Part shown: positions 17,408 through 27,428 of the stretch, one piece after another
Layout of the letters: each line of letters starts with the position of its first letter
Position numbering within the stretch: the first letter of the stretch is position 1
Origin: Verrucomicrobiota bacterium
GTDB lineage: Bacteria; Verrucomicrobiota; Verrucomicrobiia; Limisphaerales; UBA1319
Assembly (NCBI GenBank): GCA_022709905.1
Contig: JAKLHY010000021.1
Location: 1 to 64,000, forward strand
Length of the DNA: 64,000 nucleotides
Reading direction: 5' to 3'
Made by a program: the position numbers and the translations under genes
The notes under the pieces: model-generated
The model's database searches: none
What the model saw: only the letters and a program-made list of their open reading frames with translations
Told to the model about the DNA's origin: nothing

Positions 17408-18088
17408 TCAAATAACAGGGGATTGGGGCAAGCGGGAGGCGTATTGGGCGTAGAAAGCGGCCGCCTGGGAACGGCGGGAGACCTGGAGTTTATCCAGGGC
17501 ATTGCTCAGATAATTTTTGACAGTCTTATCACTTAACTCCATGGCGACAGCGATTTCCTTATTCGTTTTACCTTCGGCGACCAAGGCCAGAACGCGTCGT
17601 TCCTGGTGGGAAAGCAGGGCGATGCGATCGGCTCCGGTGGCGGCATCGCCGGGTCGAATGCGGGAGAGAACTCGGCGGGTGACAGCGGGATCGAGGACCG
17701 ATTGGCCTGCCGCGATCTTCTCGATGGCTTGGATGAGAGCATCGCTGTCGATTTCCTTGAGCAGATAGCCGTCCGCCCCGGCATCGAGGGCGTTGAGAAC
17801 GGTCTGATCGTCGGCGAAAGAGGTGAGGATCAGGACGCGGGTTTCGGGGCATTCCTTCTGGATTTTTTCGCAAGCGACAAAGCCATCCCCCCCGGGGAGG
17901 CGCACGTCGAGCAGGACGAGATCGGGCTTCAGGCGCAAGCTTTCTTCGATGGCGGACTTGACGGTGTCAGCTTCCCCAACGATTTGGATTCTGGGATGGC
18001 CTTCGAGGAGGGTTTTTAGACCGACGCGGACGATGACATGGTCATCGACGATGACCACGCGGATCGGAGTTGTCTCAGTTTGAGGCAT
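17408..18088 (-). CDS. NarL/FixJ-family response regulator
   Basis: A 226-residue response regulator. The receiver domain (about 9-125) has the acidic pair VDDH, phospho-acceptor D61 in LVLLDVRLPGG, the conserved Thr/Ser in LILTSFA and the lysine in GYLLKE. The C-terminal LuxR-type HTH (about 160-215) reads LSHQERRVLALVAEGKTNKE followed by VKNYLSNALDKLQV. I start it at ATG 18088, which overlaps the kinase stop by 14 bp; a longer reading from 18151 would lie inside the kinase gene. Phosphorylation by the adjacent kinase is the natural expectation. The next genes downstream on the same strand are the pilin operons, possible but unproven targets. Confidence 0.93.
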   Translation of the reverse strand: MPQTETTPIRVVIVDDHVIVRVGLKTLLEGHPRIQIVGEADTVKSAIEESLRLKPDLVLLDVRLPGGDGFVACEKIQKECPETRVLILTSFADDQTVLNALDAGADGYLLKEIDSDALIQAIEKIAAGQSVLDPAVTRRVLSRIRPGDAATGADRIALLSHQERRVLALVAEGKTNKEIAVAMELSDKTVKNYLSNALDKLQVSRRSQAAAFYAQYASRLPQSPVI

Positions 18089-20519
18089 AAAGTGTCTTGT
18101 TCGGGGGCAATTCGAGGGCGATGCGCGTGCCGCCGCCCGGATGCGATTCAATACTCAGGTTTGCCCCGAGTTGGCAAGCCCGGGCCGTGATGTTTCTCAA
18201 ACCATTGCCCTTTTGGACGGCAATCGAGGGATCAAAACCGAGGCCGTTGTCGTGGATTTCGAGCCGGATCCGGCCATCGCTGGCCTGGAGGGAAAGCTGG
18301 ATGTGGGTGGAATGGGAGTGGCGAAGGCTGTTGCTGAGGCTTTCCCTTGTGATTTGGAGCAGTTGGGGCATTTGCCGGGGGGTTAACCGGGCCACGGCGA
18401 GGGGATCGATTTGGAGATCGACCTTGGAACGATCGTCCTCGCCCAGGAGTTGCAGCAAGGAATGCATTTCTGTGACAAATCCTGAAGCGTTCGGGGTATC
18501 GGCGTTCATATCGCCGATAAAGGATCGCACCTTGCGGATGACGCGGTTGAGTTCGCTCAGGCAATGCTTCAGCCGCTTTTCCGTGCCGTCCAGGCCGTCT
18601 CCCAGGCGCTGGCGGCAGTTCTCCAGTCCGAGCCCGATGGCGTAAATGGATTGAATAATATCATCGTGCAAGTCCTGGGCGATACGCTGTTGTTGTTCCA
18701 GGGAATGGCGCAACTCTCTTTCACTATGAAGCAGGGCCTCCTGGGATTCCCGTTTTTGGGTGACATCATGAGCGATGCCGCGGATGCCCACCGGTTTTCC
18801 GTCCTGATAATCGATCCGGGTATTGACTTCCCAGATCAGCCGTTTATGGCGGTCGGTTTTCAGTTCGAGTTCAGAGCAAAATCTGTTATCGTCGGAGACC
18901 TGCGGATCGATGTGGCTGCAGTATTTCTGCCGCCCCGGGGAGGTTATCAGATCGAAGAACGATAGGCCTTGGAGCTTGTCCTGGGGTAATCCCAACGCCA
19001 GGGCGCCGGCATGATTCATGGATGTCAGGCGTCCGTCGAGGTCATGAGTGAAGATGATGTCATGCGCGTTTTCGAACAGATCACGATAGCGGTCCTCGAG
19101 CATGGCTTCCCGGCGGCGAAGGGTGGCTGTCTGACTTGCGACCTGGCGTCTTAACAACAGGATCCATCCGAGCACAATCAGCAGAATCACCAGGATGGCG
19201 CCCAGGAATACTCCCAGGCGTCTTCCGAAGGCGCCCGCGGGTTGCTTGAGGACCTCGATGTCGCTGAGCGATCCAATCCAAAGGGAAAAGGGCGAGGTGG
19301 TATTCCGGTCTGCGGACAGTTCACAGACGCCTCTGAGCTGGAGGAGACTGCCTGGAGTCCAGGGTGGAGGTGAATTGGCTGGGAGATGCGGCAGGAGGTG
19401 GGCCTGAAAAAGACCCTGATGCGCCTTAAGATAGAGGGTATGGTAGCCGTCCCGCGATTGTTGGGAGTTGATCAGTTCAGCCTCGATCTGGATGTATTCG
19501 CAATCCAGCAATCCGTTGGTGGCTTGGGTGTATTCGGCCGTGTAGGGAGTGAGCGAGCGCCCCATCCCCAGTTCGCGGATGATGGCATCCGTGATTTGGG
19601 GGGAAGCGTGGTTGCGACTCGCAAAGCCAACCACATCCACTCGGGTTCTGGGTTGGAGCGGCTCAGTCCGGGAGGTCTGGATCCGATATCCACCGCTGTA
19701 ATCCCTCAAGTAGAGCGCTTGCCCTGGAATATGAAGAGTGACGACCCCTTGAACGTGGACCTGATGTTCCCAGCTGGATTGGGACGAGTATGCGAACAAG
19801 GATCGTCCTCCGCTCACCGGCATCGCAAACGGATCATCGGGCGGCGGACGGATGACGGTGACATCGGATAAGGAAGGCACGATGAGTTGATAACCCGTGA
19901 ATTGACTGCGATCATTGACGATTGCGGCAGCGACTCCTCGAAGCTTCAGTTTGGCATCGCGGTAAGTAGTGGGATTCGTCGGTTTGTTGGTTAACACCGA
20001 CGCCACGACCTTTTCACCTCCGCAATACAGGTCAAGAGACCATCGGTCCGCGAACGTTCTGTCCTCGTGCACCACCCCCGTGATCTCCACCCATTGGCTG
20101 TCCAGGCCGCCCGAGCTCAGGTCCTGCAGGCCGACCGTGCGCGCGGCGGGCTTGGAGCGCTGGCCCAGGACGACCGCGTTCGATACCACGACGATCGGTG
20201 AGTATTGTCCGGTGCCGCTAACCCCCTTCACCTCGATCCAAGCGCCATCATAAAGCCCCATCTCAGGCAGCACGCGCCACAAATATACCCCCGCCGTCGA
20301 GTCCTGAAGGAAGCAAAGGTTCCAATCGGTATCGTAACAGGTCACGACACCCTTGAGTGTTACCGGAAGCCCAGCACTCGCTTCTTGCGAGCTCAGGCTG
20401 AGAACCTGACGCGCCTGATGGATGGTGGACGCCGCCGCGGCGGCGGGACTACTCGGCAGAACAATGCCCATCGACACGAAAACGCAGCGTAACAGGAGAA
20501 CGCATATCCATTTTCGCAT
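18075..20519 (-). CDS. Membrane sensor histidine kinase (HisKA_3, NarL partner)
   Basis: About 814 residues from ATG 20519, the start that places a signal-like segment (MRKWICVLLLRC onward) at the N-terminus; upstream starts at 20582 and 20630 (GTG) are possible. A large exported region of OB-fold-like repeats (GVVTCYDTDWNLCFLQDST, GVVTLHIPGQALYLRDYSG) precedes one membrane helix (LGVFLGAILVILLIVLGWIL), a coiled linker, a PAS domain (ENAHDIIFTHDLDGRLTSMN) and a HisKA_3 domain. The histidine of AQDLHDDIIQSIY (codon 18666-18668) is the likely phosphorylation site. An HATPase domain (DNGLGFD, GNGLRNI, GGTRIALELP) ends the protein. The exported repeats suggest an extracytoplasmic ligand. The gene is divergent from the sigma-factor gene. 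Confidence 0.9.
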   Translation of the reverse strand: MRKWICVLLLRCVFVSMGIVLPSSPAAAAASTIHQARQVLSLSSQEASAGLPVTLKGVVTCYDTDWNLCFLQDSTAGVYLWRVLPEMGLYDGAWIEVKGVSGTGQYSPIVVVSNAVVLGQRSKPAARTVGLQDLSSGGLDSQWVEITGVVHEDRTFADRWSLDLYCGGEKVVASVLTNKPTNPTTYRDAKLKLRGVAAAIVNDRSQFTGYQLIVPSLSDVTVIRPPPDDPFAMPVSGGRSLFAYSSQSSWEHQVHVQGVVTLHIPGQALYLRDYSGGYRIQTSRTEPLQPRTRVDVVGFASRNHASPQITDAIIRELGMGRSLTPYTAEYTQATNGLLDCEYIQIEAELINSQQSRDGYHTLYLKAHQGLFQAHLLPHLPANSPPPWTPGSLLQLRGVCELSADRNTTSPFSLWIGSLSDIEVLKQPAGAFGRRLGVFLGAILVILLIVLGWILLLRRQVASQTATLRRREAMLEDRYRDLFENAHDIIFTHDLDGRLTSMNHAGALALGLPQDKLQGLSFFDLITSPGRQKYCSHIDPQVSDDNRFCSELELKTDRHKRLIWEVNTRIDYQDGKPVGIRGIAHDVTQKRESQEALLHSERELRHSLEQQQRIAQDLHDDIIQSIYAIGLGLENCRQRLGDGLDGTEKRLKHCLSELNRVIRKVRSFIGDMNADTPNASGFVTEMHSLLQLLGEDDRSKVDLQIDPLAVARLTPRQMPQLLQITRESLSNSLRHSHSTHIQLSLQASDGRIRLEIHDNGLGFDPSIAVQKGNGLRNITARACQLGANLSIESHPGGGTRIALELPPNKTLYASN

Positions 20520-20691
20520 GACTGGCAGCGCCAGGAGCCTGCCTGTGCCTTGTTTTTTCAATTTATCCAGTTTATTCGGCATGAGATTCTCATCAAGGCC
20601 GATTTCTTCAGGGCCATCTGGGCCTAGCACTTTCCCTGCCAGCGGATTTCACATTATTGCGAACCAAAGGAGGCCGGCCAACGTTTAATGG

Positions 20692-21486
20692 ATGTGCCCG
20701 AGCCTGTTTTTTAGATGGACCAACAAGGCAATCGAAATGGATTTTGACATGGTCAACCGCACGGTGATCCTTCATAATGAGGATGATAAAGACCGTTTGC
20801 AGATCCCCTTTCCGAAAGGCATTCTCCCGTTGATGACCACAGACGAGCAGGCCATGTGGCGGGTGCGAACGCACCAGGACGAATCGGCCTTTGCCCTGTT
20901 GGTGGGCCGATGGCGGGAGGTCATTTGGCGGCTTTGTCTGCGAATGGTGGGCGATGTTCACCGGGCCGAGGACATTACCCAGGAGGTTTTTCTGCGATTA
21001 TTTCTGCGCCGGGATACTTACCGGGTGGAGGCGAAGTTCAGCACCTATCTTTGGCGTGTGGCGATCAATCTCTGCCGGGATGAACTCCGGCGTGTGACAC
21101 GCCGTCGGGAGTCGGCGCTCGAGAATGCGGATCATGCGGAGGCCGGGCAGGCGGATGAATCGATCCCTGCCACCACCATTGGCCGGCCTGACTGTCAAAT
21201 GCAGGCCAATGAACAGGCCGCCCTGGTGCGGGAAGCCATGGCTCAGCTGCCAGAACCCTACCGCTTGGTCTTGGTGTTGCGGCATTACGAGAATCTGAAA
21301 TTTCGCGAAATTGCGGAAGTCCTGGAAATCCCCGAGGGAACCGTCAAGTCGAGAATGGCTGAGGCTTTGAGCCGGCTGGCCGGTCTGCTTTCCATATTGG
21401 CTCCCGAGACGAGCTCTGCTTCAAAGAACTCGCTTCCTAAACGGGAATCCGCTGCTGCTCTGGAGTCTGGCCTGAACGCACAATGA
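20692..21486 (+). CDS. ECF-type RNA polymerase sigma factor
   Basis: A sigma-70 family protein with region 2 (WREVIWRLCLRMVGDVHRAE, then DITQEVFLRLFLR) and region 4 (LPEPYRLVLVLRHYENLKFR, then EIAEVLEIPEGTVKSRM). Up to 264 residues can be read from 20692. The conserved part begins just after MTTDEQAMWRV, so the true start may be ATG 20833 (217 residues). A strong AAAGGAGG at 20666-20673 lies 18 nt before 20692, which is too far for a good start, leaving the choice open. The gene is followed after 16 bp by a zinc-finger anti-sigma gene and then an exported protein gene, a likely autoregulated unit. Confidence 0.9.
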   Translation: MCPSLFFRWTNKAIEMDFDMVNRTVILHNEDDKDRLQIPFPKGILPLMTTDEQAMWRVRTHQDESAFALLVGRWREVIWRLCLRMVGDVHRAEDITQEVFLRLFLRRDTYRVEAKFSTYLWRVAINLCRDELRRVTRRRESALENADHAEAGQADESIPATTIGRPDCQMQANEQAALVREAMAQLPEPYRLVLVLRHYENLKFREIAEVLEIPEGTVKSRMAEALSRLAGLLSILAPETSSASKNSLPKRESAAALESGLNAQ

Positions 21487-21502
21487 ATTTGAGGAGTCAC
21501 CT

Positions 21503-22213
21503 ATGAACACACCACACCCATCGACAGAGCGCTGGATGGATTTTCTTTACGAAGAACTGCCCCGGGCCGATCGGGAAGCACTCAAGGCGCATCTCGAAGC
21601 GTGCCCGGATTGCAGGGTGAAGGTCGAACAATGGCATCAAGCCATGGGAGGTCTCGATACCTGGGTGTTGCCCAAGTCGAAACGCCGCTCATGGACCTCG
21701 CTCCCGATGATCCGATGGGCGGCGGCGGCGTCTATACTTTTTGGGTTGGGATTGGCTCTGGGCGTGATGGGAGGGCGTTGGGGACAGCGCCAGGCGCTCG
21801 TTCAAGAGATGACTCCGCTCATCCGTCAGGAACTCCAGAAGGAATTAACCGAGGCATGGAGAACCGAACTGGCCGACTGGAGGCAGCAGGTTTACGCGGA
21901 CATGATGCGTGTCCAGCAGGCCACAGCGCAGGGCACACGGGAGGATGTCTCGGGGGTTCTCGCCCAGTGGACCCAAGCCATCCAGGACACCCGCAGCCAG
22001 GATCAACAGGCCACGCTCAAGCTCTGCCAGCAAATGGAAGAACGGCATGAGGCCGATATCGCCTGGCTGCGCCGCGATCTCGAAACCGTCGCTCTTCAAG
22101 CGGATGGCGAATTTCGTCTGACTCGGCACAAACTCGGGCAGTTGTTGTTGGCCAGTCAATCCCCGGCTTTTCAGATCGATACAACGTCCCCTGAAAAAAC
22201 AGAACAGAATTAA
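21503..22213 (+). CDS. Zinc-finger anti-sigma factor with coiled-coil sensor part
   Basis: A 236-residue membrane protein. The cytoplasmic N-terminus carries the ZAS-type motif H30-x3-C34-x2-C37 in HLEACPDC, which in this family binds and holds the partner sigma factor. One membrane helix follows (about 70-92, AAASILFGLGLALGVMGG). The outer part is a long, Gln/Glu-rich coiled coil with no globular domain. A GAGGAG ribosome-binding site lies 7 nt before the ATG. It is the expected regulator of the sigma factor encoded 16 bp upstream. The coiled coil could interact with the exported protein encoded next, which is an inference. Confidence 0.87.
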   Translation: MNTPHPSTERWMDFLYEELPRADREALKAHLEACPDCRVKVEQWHQAMGGLDTWVLPKSKRRSWTSLPMIRWAAAASILFGLGLALGVMGGRWGQRQALVQEMTPLIRQELQKELTEAWRTELADWRQQVYADMMRVQQATAQGTREDVSGVLAQWTQAIQDTRSQDQQATLKLCQQMEERHEADIAWLRRDLETVALQADGEFRLTRHKLGQLLLASQSPAFQIDTTSPEKTEQN

Positions 22214-22230
22214 ACCTGGAGAAAAAACTT

Positions 22231-23499
22231 ATGAAAACGGTTTCTATGAATACCTTCAAGTCGTCGCTTTTAACCCTGGTCCTGGGATCGGGCATGCTCG
22301 TTCTTGCGATCGCCCAGGAGCAGGTTCCGCCGTCTTCATCGCCTCAGGCGCCTGAAGCGGAACCGGCTAATTCCGGGGAAGGCCCTGAACAGCCTGCGCC
22401 CCCAGCGGCCGTTCCGCCTCCACCGGCTGCAGTCCAACCGGCCGCCGTTCCATCCAGCGCCCCTCCTTCCTCGGGCCTCAACACGGTTGCCGGTGCGGTG
22501 AGACCTCCGGCGCCCCCAACGCTCCCTGCCCTTCCGCAGTCTTCACCCGGCTTTCATCAACGATTAGCCCAGATCGTGAATCGCGCCGCAATCGGGAGTT
22601 TCCAAGGGGACCGAACGCTGATCATTCGATCCTGTGGTTCGACCGAGGAACAAGCGCGGACCAGCTCGAGACGATACAGTCTGGATCCGGTTTTGGCCGC
22701 TCGATACGGTTTGAATGCGCGATATGGCTCGACCAACACCGCCCAGGGGACAGATCCAATACCGGAGTTTAATGCCCCACAGATGCGCGAAGACCTCAGT
22801 ATTATGGCTCGGATCCTCGAGAAGGAAGTCGAGAAACAGGCAGGATCGGCCCTGGCTGAACGGGCGATGGGCATTTCGTTGTCTCCCGTGCGTGAACGGG
22901 GCCCGCAGGAGATCTATGTGGAGGACTTTGGGGCGATTTTTCTCCTGAATGTGCCCTTTCCGCTATCAGGGACTGCACCCGAAACCGCCCCTTCCAAGCC
23001 TGTGGATCCCGAGAGCCCTTGGGAGCAGACTCGACGAGAGTTGTATAGCAATGCCGATCCGGGCCCAGGGATGATGATGGGCGAGCGCGGAACAGGGGTG
23101 GTCATGGGGGGTGGGATGATGATGGGCGGTTACGGGGGAGGCATGGGTGGCATGAGCGGCATGGGCGGGGGAGGCTTTGGCGGCGCGATTGGCGGAGGGG
23201 GGGCCGTCAGTAATGTCTATGATTCCCAGCAGGTGGAACGATTGAAAAGCGCCCTGGCAAACTGCCTGACCAACGCGGCGCACATTCGGCAGATGCCGCC
23301 CAATGAACGCGTGGTGTTGGTGGTTCAGGGATCCCAAACCGCTCGTCCCCAACCTGGCCCTGAACACATCGGACGCGGTCCCGAGGCCGCGGCAACCTGC
23401 ATGGTCCTCCAGGCCAGCAAAGGAGATTTGAACCAACAGGCCGAAGGCAAACTCGGGGCGCAGGAATTCGCGAGCCGCGTCAAGACTCTCGTTTACTGA
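22231..23499 (+). CDS. Exported protein with Pro-rich and Gly/Met-rich tracts
   Basis: A 422-residue protein of unknown family. It has a signal peptide (about 1-29), a Pro/Ala-rich linker (about 30-105), a conserved-looking alpha/beta part (about 106-270) and a low-complexity tract of Gly and Met (about 285-328, including GGMGGMSGMGGGGFGG). A C-terminal part (about 330-422) begins SNVYDSQQVERLKSALANCL. It starts 17 bp after the anti-sigma stop, with a GGAG-type ribosome-binding site, so it is probably in the same operon. Met/Gly tracts can bind copper or drive self-association, but nothing else supports either here. The function is unknown. Confidence 0.65.
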   Translation: MKTVSMNTFKSSLLTLVLGSGMLVLAIAQEQVPPSSSPQAPEAEPANSGEGPEQPAPPAAVPPPPAAVQPAAVPSSAPPSSGLNTVAGAVRPPAPPTLPALPQSSPGFHQRLAQIVNRAAIGSFQGDRTLIIRSCGSTEEQARTSSRRYSLDPVLAARYGLNARYGSTNTAQGTDPIPEFNAPQMREDLSIMARILEKEVEKQAGSALAERAMGISLSPVRERGPQEIYVEDFGAIFLLNVPFPLSGTAPETAPSKPVDPESPWEQTRRELYSNADPGPGMMMGERGTGVVMGGGMMMGGYGGGMGGMSGMGGGGFGGAIGGGGAVSNVYDSQQVERLKSALANCLTNAAHIRQMPPNERVVLVVQGSQTARPQPGPEHIGRGPEAAATCMVLQASKGDLNQQAEGKLGAQEFASRVKTLVY

Positions 23500-23515
23500 A
23501 ACCGGAAGACCTAAA

Positions 23516-25126
23516 CTACAGCGATCCCAGGACCAGGCGTCGGCGCAGATCCTCGCGGGAGCGGGCATCGTAAAACTCCACCGGATTAAAATCATCCGAG
23601 AGCACGATGCCCTTGTCGGCGTAATACGATCTTTCCGAGCCGAAGGCCTCCTCAACCTGGTCCTGACAATAGGGATGAATGGATTCGGAAGCCGGACGCC
23701 ATCCGGACATGGAGGAGGGTTGACAGCTGGCCACAAAAAACAGGTTGCCATTGCCAGTGGCATGCAGTCGGACTTGAGCAAAGACGTTCTCCAATGTTTT
23801 ACCCAGCGAATCCCGAAAGAAATCGCCCAGGGGGGGCAACTCGCCGAAGCTGTTGACCACCAGAACGCCGTTAGGACGGAGAACCCGCCGCATGGCCGCC
23901 AGCGCCTCCCGGGTCATGAGATGCGAGGGCGGCGCGTCTCCGAGAAAGGCATCCAGGATCACCACATCATACTGACCTTGGACACGATTCAGGTAATGTC
24001 GCGCGTCGTCAATTTGCAGCCGGAATCGGGAGGGGTCGCAGTCGAAGTATTGCCTGGCGATCGGGACGACCGCGGGATTGATCTCGACGACATCCACCCG
24101 GGCGCCTTCCCCGGCAAATTGCATGGGCACGATCCCCACGCCCAGGCCGATACACAGGACATCCTGGATGTCAGCATGGTAGGCGCGGGCCAGACCATGG
24201 AGCATGTAGGTAAAGAGCGAAATGCTCTTCTTTTCCTGGGGATCATAGGTGTTCTGAATCAGAAGATCGTTGAGGAGCAGCCGGCGGGTATTCTCGGTAT
24301 CCTGCAGGACCTGGAGCCGGCCGAAGAAGGACTCGGTTTGAAAGAGCGTTTGCCATCGCGAGGTCAGAATGGGCTTCGAATTGGCGGTGGCCGCTCCAAT
24401 CAAACAGGCCCCCGCCACGAAAAGGCCGACGGCGATCGCCGATTGCGGGCGTCGCCCGCGGCCCATAAAACAGAAGAGTATCGGCGGCAGCGCCACGATC
24501 CCCGCCGTGATCACCATCGAGACCGAATTGGGCACCCAGGGTACCATGACATACCCGATGATGCCGGTGCCCACAAAGCTGCCGATTGTCCCCAGGGCGG
24601 TTAAACGGCCGGCGTTGCCTCCCACGCCCTCTAACCGGACTGTCACAATCCGCAACAATCTCGGCGTGGTCATGGCCAGCACGGCGAGTGGAAAGAAGAA
24701 GAGCAGAGCTGAGGTCAAAAACGATCCCACCGCCATCGGAAAACGCAGAGCCCAGAAGGCCAAAGGAGCCGTCAGCCAGACCGTGAGACAGAGCCAGGCC
24801 GCCGCCGCCGCCATGAGAATGAAGAAACCATCCAACCGCGCCGTGCGATCCGCCCACAACCCGCCGGCATAGTATCCGGCCGCCAGCGCCGCCAGGGTGA
24901 GGGCAATCTGGGCGGTCCAGACAAAGTGCGAGGCCCCAAAAAACGGCGCCAGCATTCGCGCCCCCAGAATCTCGATCATCATCACCGCGGCCCCGCTGGC
25001 GGCAGCCGTCAGCCACAGAAACCCATGAGGCCAGAGACCTTCTCCCGCGGATACGCTGTCAGGAACTGGTTTTTTCACGGGGCTTGTTTTACCGGCAGCC
25101 CCGGGGAAAAGAAATGTCAAATTCAC
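23516..25126 (-). CDS. Membrane-fused spermidine synthase-like protein
   Basis: A 536-residue protein. The N-terminal half has about seven to ten hydrophobic helices (for example [20 protein letters not shown] and [16 protein letters not shown]). The C-terminal half (from about residue 300) is a Rossmann methyltransferase/spermidine-synthase fold with [27 protein letters not shown] and [13 protein letters not shown]. Such fused proteins are widespread, and most lack evidence of polyamine synthesis, so the substrate is uncertain. It starts at GTG 25126 and is convergent with the exported Gly/Met-rich protein gene, with only 16 bp between stops. It is divergent from mdh. Confidence 0.8.
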   Translation of the reverse strand: MNLTFLFPGAAGKTSPVKKPVPDSVSAGEGLWPHGFLWLTAAASGAAVMMIEILGARMLAPFFGASHFVWTAQIALTLAALAAGYYAGGLWADRTARLDGFFILMAAAAAWLCLTVWLTAPLAFWALRFPMAVGSFLTSALLFFFPLAVLAMTTPRLLRIVTVRLEGVGGNAGRLTALGTIGSFVGTGIIGYVMVPWVPNSVSMVITAGIVALPPILFCFMGRGRRPQSAIAVGLFVAGACLIGAATANSKPILTSRWQTLFQTESFFGRLQVLQDTENTRRLLLNDLLIQNTYDPQEKKSISLFTYMLHGLARAYHADIQDVLCIGLGVGIVPMQFAGEGARVDVVEINPAVVPIARQYFDCDPSRFRLQIDDARHYLNRVQGQYDVVILDAFLGDAPPSHLMTREALAAMRRVLRPNGVLVVNSFGELPPLGDFFRDSLGKTLENVFAQVRLHATGNGNLFFVASCQPSSMSGWRPASESIHPYCQDQVEEAFGSERSYYADKGIVLSDDFNPVEFYDARSREDLRRRLVLGSL

Positions 25127-25184
25127 GCCATTCCCACTTGATTCCCGTCCGCGAACTCCGCATATTCTTTCACTTATTTTAAAT

Positions 25185-26174
25185 ATGAGTAAGACTCCAA
25201 TACATGTGGCGGTGACCGGCGCGGCTGGTCAGATCGGGTATGCCCTGGTATTTCGCATTGCCGGCGGGGCGATGTTTGGCCTCGACCAGCCCGTGGTGCT
25301 GCATTTGATCGAGATTGAATCCGCCTTGCCTGCCCTGAAAGGCGTGGCGATGGAACTGGATGACTGCGCTTTTCCTTTGCTCAAGGGAGTGGTCCTGACG
25401 GCGTCTCTGGACGAAGGCTTTCGCGGGGTGAACTGGGCGCTGCTGGTGGGCAGTGTACCGCGGAAACATGGCATGGAACGTAAAGACCTGCTCGGGATTA
25501 ATGGCAAGATCTTTATCGGACAAGGCCAGGCTATTCAGAAGAATGCCGCTTCGGATGTTCGAGTCCTGGTCGTTGGCAATCCCTGCAATACCAACTGTCT
25601 GATTGCCATGCGCAACGCCCCGGAGATTCCCTCCAACCGATGGTTTGCGATGACCCGGCTTGATGAAAACCGCGCCAAGTCCCAACTGGCCCACAAGGCG
25701 GGAGTCGAGGTCAGCGCGGTGACCCGGATGGCCATCTGGGGCAATCATTCGGCCACTCAATACCCGGACTTTTTCAACGCTCACATCAAGGGCCGGTCCG
25801 CCGCTGATGTCATTAACGATTATCCCTGGTTGCAGGGCGAGTTCCTGACCACGGTCCAGCAACGGGGCGCGGCTATTATCAAGGCGCGCGGCGCCTCGAG
25901 CGCTTCCAGCGCGGCCAATGCCATCCTGGATACTGTGCATTCCATCCTCCAGCCCACGCCAGCCCACGATTGGCACAGCCTCTGCCTCTGTTCCGACGGC
26001 AGCTATGATGTCGAGAAAGGGCTGATCTCGTCGTTCCCGGTCCGCAGCAATGGACATAAGCTGGAGATTGTTCATGGACTCACCCTGAATCCATTCAGCC
26101 AGTCCAAGATCCAGGCGTCCATCCAGGAGCTCCAGGAAGAACGAAAGCTGGTCGGCGAGCTCCTGCCCGGTTGA
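25185..26174 (+). CDS. mdh: Malate dehydrogenase (NAD-dependent, cytosolic type)
   Basis: A 329-residue malate dehydrogenase of the group related to cytosolic and chloroplast enzymes. The dinucleotide-binding loop is [11 protein letters not shown], substrate arginines lie in the [13 protein letters not shown] stretch, NPCNTN is typical, and the catalytic pair is in [14 protein letters not shown] and [11 protein letters not shown] (His188). It interconverts malate and oxaloacetate in the citric-acid cycle, fitting the sdh genes found elsewhere in the window. trpB starts 4 bp after its stop, so the two are likely co-transcribed although metabolically unrelated. An AT-rich stretch ending TTTCACTTATTTTAAAT precedes the start. 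Confidence 0.95.
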   Translation: MSKTPIHVAVTGAAGQIGYALVFRIAGGAMFGLDQPVVLHLIEIESALPALKGVAMELDDCAFPLLKGVVLTASLDEGFRGVNWALLVGSVPRKHGMERKDLLGINGKIFIGQGQAIQKNAASDVRVLVVGNPCNTNCLIAMRNAPEIPSNRWFAMTRLDENRAKSQLAHKAGVEVSAVTRMAIWGNHSATQYPDFFNAHIKGRSAADVINDYPWLQGEFLTTVQQRGAAIIKARGASSASSAANAILDTVHSILQPTPAHDWHSLCLCSDGSYDVEKGLISSFPVRSNGHKLEIVHGLTLNPFSQSKIQASIQELQEERKLVGELLPG

Positions 26175-26178
26175 TGCC

Positions 26179-27375
26179 GTGAGTGCTCTAACTTCGGCGC
26201 CGGACAGGGAAGGCCATTTTGGACCTTATGGCGGGCGTTTTGTGCCCGAAACCCTCGTCCATCCCCTTCAAGAGCTCGAAACGGAATACGATCGCGCCCG
26301 CCAGGATCCGCGGTTCCAGGAGGAGTTCCATTATTACCTGCGCGAGTTTTGCGGCCGCCCCACATCGCTCTATTACGCCGAACGCCTCACCCGGGAATTG
26401 GGGGGCGCCCGCATCTATCTCAAACGGGAAGATCTGCTCCATACCGGCGCCCACAAAATCAACAATGCCATCGGCCAGATTCTTCTCGCCCGCCGAATGG
26501 GCAAGAACCGGATTATTGCCGAAACCGGGGCCGGCCAGCACGGCGTGGCCACCGCCACCGTCAGCGCCATGTTCGGACTCCAGTGCGTCGTTTACATGGG
26601 TGCGGTCGACTGTGAGCGACAGGCCTTGAATGTTTATCGAATGAAAATGCTCGGGGCCGAAGTGGTCCCGGTGACGGCCGGACAGAAAACCCTCAAGGAA
26701 GCCATCAACGAGGCCATGCGAGATTGGGTGACCAACGTCCGAAGCACCCACTACATTCTGGGAACCGTTTACGGCGCGCATCCTTATCCGATGATGGTCC
26801 GCAATTTCCAGCGGGTGATTGGCGACGAGGCCCGAAGCCAAATCCTCGAGAAGACCGGCCGTTTGCCCGATCTGCTGATCGCCTGTGTCGGAGGCGGATC
26901 CAATGCCATCGGCCTTTTCTATCCCTTCCTCGAAGACACCTCGGTCCGGATGATCGGAGTCGAGGCGGGAGGGGAAGGCATCCAGCCCAACAAACATGCC
27001 GCGCGCTTCCAAGGCGGATCCCTCGGGGTGTTGCAGGGAACCCGGTCGTTTCTGCTCCAGGACGATCAGGGCCAGATCCAGCTCACTCACAGCGTGTCGG
27101 CCGGACTCGACTACGCCGCTGTCGGTCCCGAGCACGCCTGGCTGCGCGATCAAGGTCGGGTCGATTACACTTACGCCACCGATGACCAGGCCCTGGCCGC
27201 TTTTCAGCGCCTCGCCCGTTCCGAAGGTATCATTCCCGCCCTCGAATCCGCCCACGCGGCAGCCGAGGTCATCCAGCAGGCCCCCCGAATGCGCCCCGAC
27301 CAGGTGATCATCATGAATCTCTCCGGCCGCGGCGATAAAGACGTCGCCCAGACCGCCCGCCTCCTGAAGCTCTGA
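26179..27375 (+). CDS. trpB: Tryptophan synthase beta chain
   Basis: A 398-residue TrpB that joins indole and serine to make tryptophan using pyridoxal phosphate. [15 protein letters not shown] opens the protein. The cofactor lysine is K93 in [12 protein letters not shown], the phosphate loop is [10 protein letters not shown], and [10 protein letters not shown] and the C-terminal NLSGRGDKD are all intact. It starts at GTG 26179; the ATG just upstream (26174) is in a frame that stops after two codons. No trpA or other trp gene is in the window, which is unusual because trpB and trpA are usually adjacent. It lies 4 bp after mdh. Confidence 0.96.
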   Translation: MSALTSAPDREGHFGPYGGRFVPETLVHPLQELETEYDRARQDPRFQEEFHYYLREFCGRPTSLYYAERLTRELGGARIYLKREDLLHTGAHKINNAIGQILLARRMGKNRIIAETGAGQHGVATATVSAMFGLQCVVYMGAVDCERQALNVYRMKMLGAEVVPVTAGQKTLKEAINEAMRDWVTNVRSTHYILGTVYGAHPYPMMVRNFQRVIGDEARSQILEKTGRLPDLLIACVGGGSNAIGLFYPFLEDTSVRMIGVEAGGEGIQPNKHAARFQGGSLGVLQGTRSFLLQDDQGQIQLTHSVSAGLDYAAVGPEHAWLRDQGRVDYTYATDDQALAAFQRLARSEGIIPALESAHAAAEVIQQAPRMRPDQVIIMNLSGRGDKDVAQTARLLKL

Positions 27376-27388
27376 CGAGGCGGAAGCG

Positions 27389-27426
27389 CCCGCTGCACCG
27401 AGCGGGGAGGCATTCGCCGGGTTTTT
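27389..27426 (+). terminator. Weak hairpin after trpB
   Basis: CCCGCT (27389-27394) and AGCGGG (27401-27406) can pair around a 6-nt loop just after trpB, but the nearest T-run (27422-27426) is about 15 nt away. It may terminate the mdh-trpB message weakly. Confidence 0.3.
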
Positions 27427-27428
27427 CA

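Noticed and set aside
23060..23215. Minisatellite in the Gly/Met-rich coding tract
   Set aside because: The DNA has no constant repeat unit; the repetition is at amino-acid level within an open frame.
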